Below, piece after piece: positions 13,972 through 18,370 of a stretch of DNA of 18,370 nucleotides. The stretch is from Sulfurimonas sp. (GTDB lineage Bacteria; Campylobacterota; Campylobacteria; Campylobacterales; Sulfurimonadaceae), in contig NZ_JALNZY010000041.1 of the NCBI RefSeq assembly GCF_023229105.1, positions 1 through 18,370 on the forward strand. Reading direction: 5' to 3'. Position 1 is the first letter of the stretch, and each line of letters opens with the position of its first letter. The translations under genes were made by a program, and so were the position numbers. Below the pieces are notes generated by a model. It saw nothing but the letters and a program-made list of their open reading frames with translations, had not been told where the DNA came from and searched no databases.

Positions 13972-14698
13972 CTACCGCTTCTCCCCGCAATCTCTTTTTT
14001 GCATTCTTTTTATCTTTATGAGCTTGAGAATATTTGAGCGCTATTTTAGCACAACTCGATTCATCTGATTTTGATAATTTTGCATACTCTTTTACTATAA
14101 TCTCTAAATCTTCATCTTTTGCCCAAAGTTTAGAGAAGTTTTTTAGCCTCTCATCTAAGGTTAGTGGGTTAAACTCCATTCTGTTGATATCAACTATTTT
14201 AAATATGTAATTATCATCTATTTTTTTAATTAATATATTTCCCGGCGAATAATCAAGATGAAAGATATTACTCTCATGAAGTAAGAGCGTAAAGGCTGCA
14301 AAGGCTTTGAAAATAGCCTCTTTATCTAAAAAATGGCTATCTTTAAGCGCCTCTCTTATTGTAAAATCATACTTGAAATTTTCACTTACAAAGTAACTCT
14401 CATGAATAAGACCACTCTTCTTAAATTCTATATATCCTATTGGTTTTGGTGTAAAATCTGCTATTTTTATACTATTTTTATATGACTTTTTTGCTTTAGA
14501 ATCTTTAAAAAAGGTATATATGACTTTATTTATAATATTTGGAATTTTAAAAGATTTTACGACAAAATGTTCATCATTAAAATCTATAGTTTTTATCTCA
14601 TTTCTTGCTTTATGAATTGAGTTAGTTGACTCCTTAAAATACTCTTTTATATTTTTAAGAAAAACTATATATTTGTCGCAAATTGATTCAAACTTCAC
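13964..14698 (-). CDS. LPS core sugar kinase, WaaP/InaA-like
   Basis: The 244-residue protein has a shortened protein-kinase-like fold of the LPS kinase family. VVK at 46-48 provides the ATP-binding Lys, KAKKSYKNSIKI near 68-79 is the family's helix, HLDYSPGNIL at 147-156 is the catalytic HxD...N loop (Asp149, Asn154), and VDINRM at 169-174 is the metal-binding DxN in place of DFG. It probably phosphorylates a heptose or Kdo of the inner core in the cytoplasm. The GTG start has AGGA about six bases upstream and overlaps waaL's end by 11 bases. Which hydroxyl is modified cannot be deduced; the kinase fold call is good. Confidence 0.8.
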   Translation of the reverse strand: MKFESICDKYIVFLKNIKEYFKESTNSIHKARNEIKTIDFNDEHFVVKSFKIPNIINKVIYTFFKDSKAKKSYKNSIKIADFTPKPIGYIEFKKSGLIHESYFVSENFKYDFTIREALKDSHFLDKEAIFKAFAAFTLLLHESNIFHLDYSPGNILIKKIDDNYIFKIVDINRMEFNPLTLDERLKNFSKLWAKDEDLEIIVKEYAKLSKSDESSCAKIALKYSQAHKDKKNAKKRLRGEAVVD

Positions 14699-15872
14699 TC
14701 TCTATCCTTTTTTGAGCTATAAAGATGCCGGTAAAAAGGGCAAAAAATGCCGCCGGAAACTGCTCATGAAACATGGTCTCTACTAAGCTTGATATTGAGT
14801 ATATACCAACAAAAACAACTAAAAGATTAGAGTAAAATTCATCTTTAATGCCAAGTTTTAAAAGATTGTAAAAAACACTCAAATATAAAATAAGTCCTAT
14901 TAATCCCAAATGAACTGCTGTTTGAACATAAAAGTTGTGATAGCTTGGCATTATCTTTGCACACTCCATATTTGTATGTTTTTTTGTTATGCTCTCATTT
15001 AAAGCCTCCATATCGTTGGTTACGCCGATGCCTAAAACGGGATTGTCTATAAAAATCTCGCCTCCTATTTGCCAAACTGCAAGTCTAAGTCCTATTGAGG
15101 AGCAGTAGTCATCTTTAGAGAGAACTTTTGCTATATCGGTTATTCCGACATTAACTCTTGCTTTAAAATTGGGGCTTATTGAGTATGAAGCAAAGAAGAT
15201 AACAAGAAGCATAAAAGACATACCAAAAAAAGCAAAAAATCTGTTTTTGATATGTAAAAAGCCTACTATAAATATGGATGCCGCAAATGCTACCTGACCA
15301 GTTCTTCCTGCATTTATAAAAAGATTCGCAGTTGTTGTTAGAAAAAACAGTACATAGAGTATTTTAAGATTTAGGCTTTTTTCGTAAAAGATTTTGCTTA
15401 AAAGGAGCAGGGAGGTAAACGCCAAAAACATAGAGTATTGAGGATGATTCATAAAAGGATTTGGAAAGGCAGCCGTAGCCTCTTTAAATTTCCACAGTTC
15501 AAAAAATATGCCATAAGAGATAAGTTCGCTAATAAGCATACCTGTTAAAAATGCGGAAATTGCGTAAGTCAGATATTTTTTTTCTATAGCAGTGGCTATG
15601 ACAATAATAGTTAAAAAGTACCAATATTTTCTTATGTATTGCAGCCCTCCAAAAGGAGCTTGAGACCAAAGCAAAGAGATAATACTAAACCCTACAAAGA
15701 GTAATAAAGAGATAATAATTCTATTTGATGTTAAGAACTCTATTTTATTTTTAAAGTTATTGCTAAATAGCCATAAGACAAAGAGCAGTGCCGTTAAAAT
15801 AGAGATACTGCTCCTTGAGATGGGGAGCAAAAAAGCGTAGATTACAAATAGGTAGTTTATATATTTATTCAT
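14688..15872 (-). CDS. O-antigen ligase/polymerase family membrane protein (WaaL-like)
   Basis: The protein is dominated by about ten hydrophobic segments, with a large periplasmic loop between residues ~240 and 320, as in the Wzy_C/O-antigen ligase family. Family features are NAGRTGQVAF in a central segment and the loop end PSYHNFYVQTAVHLGLIGL, whose His is conserved in WaaL. It would join a lipid-linked glycan to the lipid A-core in the periplasm, or polymerise repeats; sequence does not separate these well, but the core-locus context favours ligase. I place the start at the ATG (MNKYINYLF) overlapping the GT4 stop by eight bases. An ATG at 15908 adds 12 residues and lies further inside the GT4 gene; neither has a clear ribosome binding site. 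Confidence 0.83.
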   Translation of the reverse strand: MNKYINYLFVIYAFLLPISRSSISILTALLFVLWLFSNNFKNKIEFLTSNRIIISLLLFVGFSIISLLWSQAPFGGLQYIRKYWYFLTIIVIATAIEKKYLTYAISAFLTGMLISELISYGIFFELWKFKEATAAFPNPFMNHPQYSMFLAFTSLLLLSKIFYEKSLNLKILYVLFFLTTTANLFINAGRTGQVAFAASIFIVGFLHIKNRFFAFFGMSFMLLVIFFASYSISPNFKARVNVGITDIAKVLSKDDYCSSIGLRLAVWQIGGEIFIDNPVLGIGVTNDMEALNESITKKHTNMECAKIMPSYHNFYVQTAVHLGLIGLILYLSVFYNLLKLGIKDEFYSNLLVVFVGIYSISSLVETMFHEQFPAAFFALFTGIFIAQKRIESEV

Positions 15873-16962
15873 TTTTATCGTTAAGCAGCGATTCAAAGCA
15901 CGCGACATATTTTTTAGCAGTTGTTTTATGAGAGAGTTTACCCTTTATGATATCTTGCGCATGAGCTGTCAATCTCTCTAATGTGTCGGGATTATCATGC
16001 AGTTCTCTTATCTTTTTTGCTATTGCTGATGCATCTTTTATAGGAACTATAAAACCGTTAACTCCGTCTTCTATAATTTCAAGAGAACTTTCGTTTGCCG
16101 AGGCAATAACTGGAGTACCGCTTGCGAGGGATTCAAGTATAACACGAGGAAGTCCCTCTTTTCTGGTGGAAGCGTGAACAAGAACATCACATGCCGCTAT
16201 AATTTGCGGTACATCTTTTCTGTGTCCTGTTACATGTATTCTCTCTCTCATGCCACTGTTTTTTATCTCAGATAAGTATGGCTCTTGCGAGATTTTATCG
16301 CCTATGAGAAGAATGTGTAGGTTTTTTAAGTCTGAGAGCTCATGTGCTGCTTTTACTACATAAATCAGTCCTTTATGTGGTCTGACATTTGCCACAAAGG
16401 CAACACTGAAACTCTCTTTTTTTACTCCAAACTCTTCAAGATTTGATGGAGTTTGTTCATACCAAGAAGTGTCATGCCCTTTGTAAATTGTTATGACTTT
16501 TTTCGATTTACAAAAAATCTGCTTTTTCACATGTCTCTCTACCGCTTCTGAAACACAAATCATACCATCGACTCTAGGGTTTAGGGCATTTAAGTATGAG
16601 CTCGGATCGTGTCTGTAGAGTCCACCTGTTGTGCCTCTGTATGTAACGAGTTTTACATCTGTAGCGATTGAAGCAAAGATGGCGTTTGAGATTGTTTTTG
16701 AGTTTGTTGCATATAGTATCTCTATCTTTTTCTCTTGTATAACTTTTTTTATCTGCTTGATAAGTTTTAAATCTATTTTCTTTTTATAAGTTGCGTTAAT
16801 GATGTTGATATTATGCTCTATAAGTCTTGGCGCATAGGCGGAATCACTTTCGCTCATAAGCGTGACATTATGTCCTGCTTTTGCCAGAGATATATAGATT
16901 TCAAGTTCTGGGCGTACGCTGTTAAAAGAGTCGTTTGATGAGGTTAATACTAGTATGTTCAT
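15865..16962 (-). CDS. GT4-family glycosyltransferase
   Basis: The 365-residue protein has two Rossmann halves (GT-B). The C-terminal half shows VAFVANVRPHKGL near 187-199, LLIGDK near 218-223, VTGHRKDVP near 244-252 and the retaining E-x7-E motif Glu269...Glu277 in EGLPRVILESLASGTPVI. It would add a hexose or similar residue from a nucleotide sugar to the growing core in the cytoplasm; the sugar is not readable. AGGA at 16973-16976 precedes the ATG by ten bases. It lies between waaC and the ligase-like gene in the minus-strand operon. Confidence 0.9.
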   Translation of the reverse strand: MNILVLTSSNDSFNSVRPELEIYISLAKAGHNVTLMSESDSAYAPRLIEHNINIINATYKKKIDLKLIKQIKKVIQEKKIEILYATNSKTISNAIFASIATDVKLVTYRGTTGGLYRHDPSSYLNALNPRVDGMICVSEAVERHVKKQIFCKSKKVITIYKGHDTSWYEQTPSNLEEFGVKKESFSVAFVANVRPHKGLIYVVKAAHELSDLKNLHILLIGDKISQEPYLSEIKNSGMRERIHVTGHRKDVPQIIAACDVLVHASTRKEGLPRVILESLASGTPVIASANESSLEIIEDGVNGFIVPIKDASAIAKKIRELHDNPDTLERLTAHAQDIIKGKLSHKTTAKKYVACFESLLNDKNE

Positions 16963-16985
16963 TATTTTATAATCCTATCAAAAGG

Positions 16986-17978
16986 TTACTTATAACCATA
17001 TTTTAATAGCTCTTTGGCCATAGCAACTATCTCATTTGAGCTTATCTCACAGATTGAGAAGTCATTTTTATCTAGTCTGTAGTGATTTACTTCACTGCTT
17101 GATTTTATAACCCTATTTATTGGGGTGACATAGACACGATTTGTAGGTGTTGGTCCAAAAATAGTAATCGATGGAACATTTAATCCCCATGCCATGTGTG
17201 TGGGTCCGGTATCATTTCCTATAAGCAGGGAGCATTTTGAGATGAGATACTTTAGTTCGTCAAGTGAGCCGCGAGGCAGTAGATGTAAAAACTCTGATTG
17301 CTTTTGCATCCAGAGTGCTTTTTGGTGCTCATCTTCGCTTCCCCAGACGATATACGTTTGTGTTTTTAGCGCTTTTGCTATCTCTACAAACTTCTCTTTT
17401 GGGTAATTTCTGCTCTGCCATGTTGAGCCTATTACAAAAAGAATAAAAACTTCAGGAAGATTTTCTATATGTGAGGCTGAAAATAGAAACTTCTCTTTGT
17501 TTAGGATCTTTTGGCTTGTGACCTCTATGCCCAGAGGCTCGCAGATAACTGTTGCATTTCTATCTATCGTGTTTGCATCATAAGCAATGTGGACTTTTTT
17601 GTTATAAAAAAGAGAAGCGATTCCTTCTCGAATTGAATTTTTATCAAAACCTGCAATGATTTTTGCTCCGATAATTCTAGCTACAATGGCGGATTTTAGA
17701 AGTCCTTGTGCATCTATAATGATATCGTAGTTGTTTTTTGAGTAGGATTTTAAAAGTTTATACTGCTTAAAAATTTCGCTTTTTTTCTTTTTAAGGGACT
17801 TTAAATTTACCTCTAAAATATTGTCAATATGTGGATTATTCTTTAAAACATCTGCAAAGCTGCTCTCAACTACCCAGTCTATGCTAGAGGAGGGAAGCTC
17901 TTTTTTTATAAACTCAAGAGCTACCATGGCGTGAATGATATCTCCCATTGCCGAGAGTTTTACTATGCATATTTTCAT
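16986..17978 (-). CDS. waaC: ADP-heptose:LPS heptosyltransferase I
   Basis: WaaC transfers the first L-glycero-D-manno-heptose to Kdo-lipid A at the inner face of the inner membrane. The 330-residue GT9 protein begins VKLSAMGDIIHAMVALEFIK (residues 6-25), as heptosyltransferase I does. It has DAQGLLKSAIVAR near 89-101, GFDKNSIREGIASLFYN from 110 (typical of WaaC rather than WaaF), VIGSTWQSRNYP near 182-193 and GNDTGPTHMAWGL at 254-266 for ADP-heptose binding. Its ATG overlaps the stop of the upstream acyltransferase by one base (TAATG), showing coupling. WaaC and WaaF bracket the core-assembly genes, the usual arrangement in Campylobacterota. Confidence 0.96.
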   Translation of the reverse strand: MKICIVKLSAMGDIIHAMVALEFIKKELPSSSIDWVVESSFADVLKNNPHIDNILEVNLKSLKKKKSEIFKQYKLLKSYSKNNYDIIIDAQGLLKSAIVARIIGAKIIAGFDKNSIREGIASLFYNKKVHIAYDANTIDRNATVICEPLGIEVTSQKILNKEKFLFSASHIENLPEVFILFVIGSTWQSRNYPKEKFVEIAKALKTQTYIVWGSEDEHQKALWMQKQSEFLHLLPRGSLDELKYLISKCSLLIGNDTGPTHMAWGLNVPSITIFGPTPTNRVYVTPINRVIKSSSEVNHYRLDKNDFSICEISSNEIVAMAKELLKYGYK

Positions 17979-18370
17979 TAATTATGCCATCTAATATCTG
18001 TTTTTAAAATCTTTGCACTATTTCCACCGATTACACTGTGTTTAATGCCACTAAAATTTTTAGTTATTGTCGTATTTGCTGCAATAATGCACCCATCATC
18101 AATATTAGTATTTTTAAGTATAAAACATCTAGCGCCAATCCATACATTATTTCCAATAATGATTTCTGTTGGATTATTTATAATATTATTATTTATATCT
18201 AAAACAGGATGATGGTCACTATCCATGATTATAGTTTGCCAAGATATTCTAGCATTATCTCCAATGCTTATTTTTTTTGCACATAAAATAGTGGTATCGC
18301 CGGTTATGCCAAATCTATCTCCAGCACTAAAAGTAGCTTCTTTATTTATAATAAATTTTGAGCCTAAACC
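17978..18370 (-). CDS. Hexapeptide-repeat acyltransferase, C-terminal part (gene runs off the right edge)
   Basis: The reading frame is open from the right edge to the stop, so 130 codons are visible and the N-terminus is missing. The Met at 18226 is internal: upstream codons in the same frame (ending GDNARISWQTIIM) continue the beta-helix pattern. Features are hexapeptide repeats, a SDHHPV loop with the likely catalytic His, NVWIGARCFILKNTNI and an ending DIRWHN. These parallel the 12671-13225 protein motif by motif, down to the final DI-x-W, so the two are paralogues. It probably acetylates or otherwise acylates a sugar of the core or O-chain. It is translationally coupled to waaC. Confidence 0.85.
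   Translation of the reverse strand, partial: GLGSKFIINKEATFSAGDRFGITGDTTILCAKKISIGDNARISWQTIIMDSDHHPVLDINNNIINNPTEIIIGNNVWIGARCFILKNTNIDDGCIIAANTTITKNFSGIKHSVIGGNSAKILKTDIRWHN

Noticed and set aside
18224..18226. Apparent ATG start of an 82-residue acyltransferase near the right edge
   Set aside because: The frame stays open to the edge of the window and the upstream codons continue the hexapeptide pattern, so this Met is internal and the gene is cut by the window.

Overview
The window most likely comes from a Campylobacterota (epsilonproteobacterial) chromosome, probably close to Sulfurimonas. This is judged from the low-GC, A/T-rich coding style, the protein sequences, and a gene neighbourhood that, from memory, resembles the Campylobacter jejuni LOS locus (waaC ... 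waaF, hldE, hldD, cytochrome c553, ccoS, ccoI). No database search was possible, so the genus is an inference.

Layout. (1) Positions 1 to about 682 hold the 3' end of an rRNA operon: the last ~238 nt of 23S rRNA, a ~320-nt spacer with three consecutive hairpins, and a complete 5S rRNA. (2) Positions 833-5027, plus strand, are a tight or overlapping run: gmhA and gmhB (heptose precursor steps), a stand-alone asparaginase N-terminal domain, then ccoI and ccoS (cbb3 cytochrome oxidase assembly). (3) A minus-strand gene for a small periplasmic cytochrome c553 follows, with an inverted repeat in the convergent gap to ccoS and a shared divergent promoter region with hldD. (4) Positions 5475-8488, plus strand: hldD, hldE and a YfaZ-like outer membrane barrel. 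(5) Minus strand, 10735 to 8485: a membrane-anchored glycosidase-like protein and heptosyltransferase II (waaF). (6) Plus strand, 10793-13225: a third GT9 (heptosyltransferase-like) enzyme, a SAM methyltransferase with a C-terminal membrane segment, and a hexapeptide acyltransferase. (7) Minus strand, from the right edge down to 13222: a partial hexapeptide acyltransferase, heptosyltransferase I (waaC), a GT4 glycosyltransferase, an O-antigen-ligase-like polymerase/ligase, a WaaP/InaA-type sugar kinase and a WaaE-like GT2 glycosyltransferase, mostly with overlapping ends.

How it fits together. GmhA, HldE (kinase domain), GmhB, HldE (nucleotidyltransferase domain) and HldD, in that order, form the complete pathway from sedoheptulose 7-phosphate to ADP-L-glycero-D-manno-heptose. 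WaaC and WaaF, and perhaps the third GT9 enzyme, transfer that heptose to Kdo-lipid A. The remaining glycosyltransferases, kinase, methyltransferase and acyltransferases would decorate the core, and the ligase-like protein could attach a polymer to it. CcoI, CcoS and the c-type cytochrome belong to the microaerobic cbb3 oxidase branch and sit inside the heptose gene set.

The least ordinary items are the glycosidase-like protein with its general acid/base position apparently replaced, the half-length asparaginase, the terminator-like hairpin between 23S and 5S, two convergent gene pairs that share one TTAA palindrome as both stop codons, and the high share of GTG/TTG starts. I saw no mobile element, CRISPR array, tRNA or clearly new multi-gene system.
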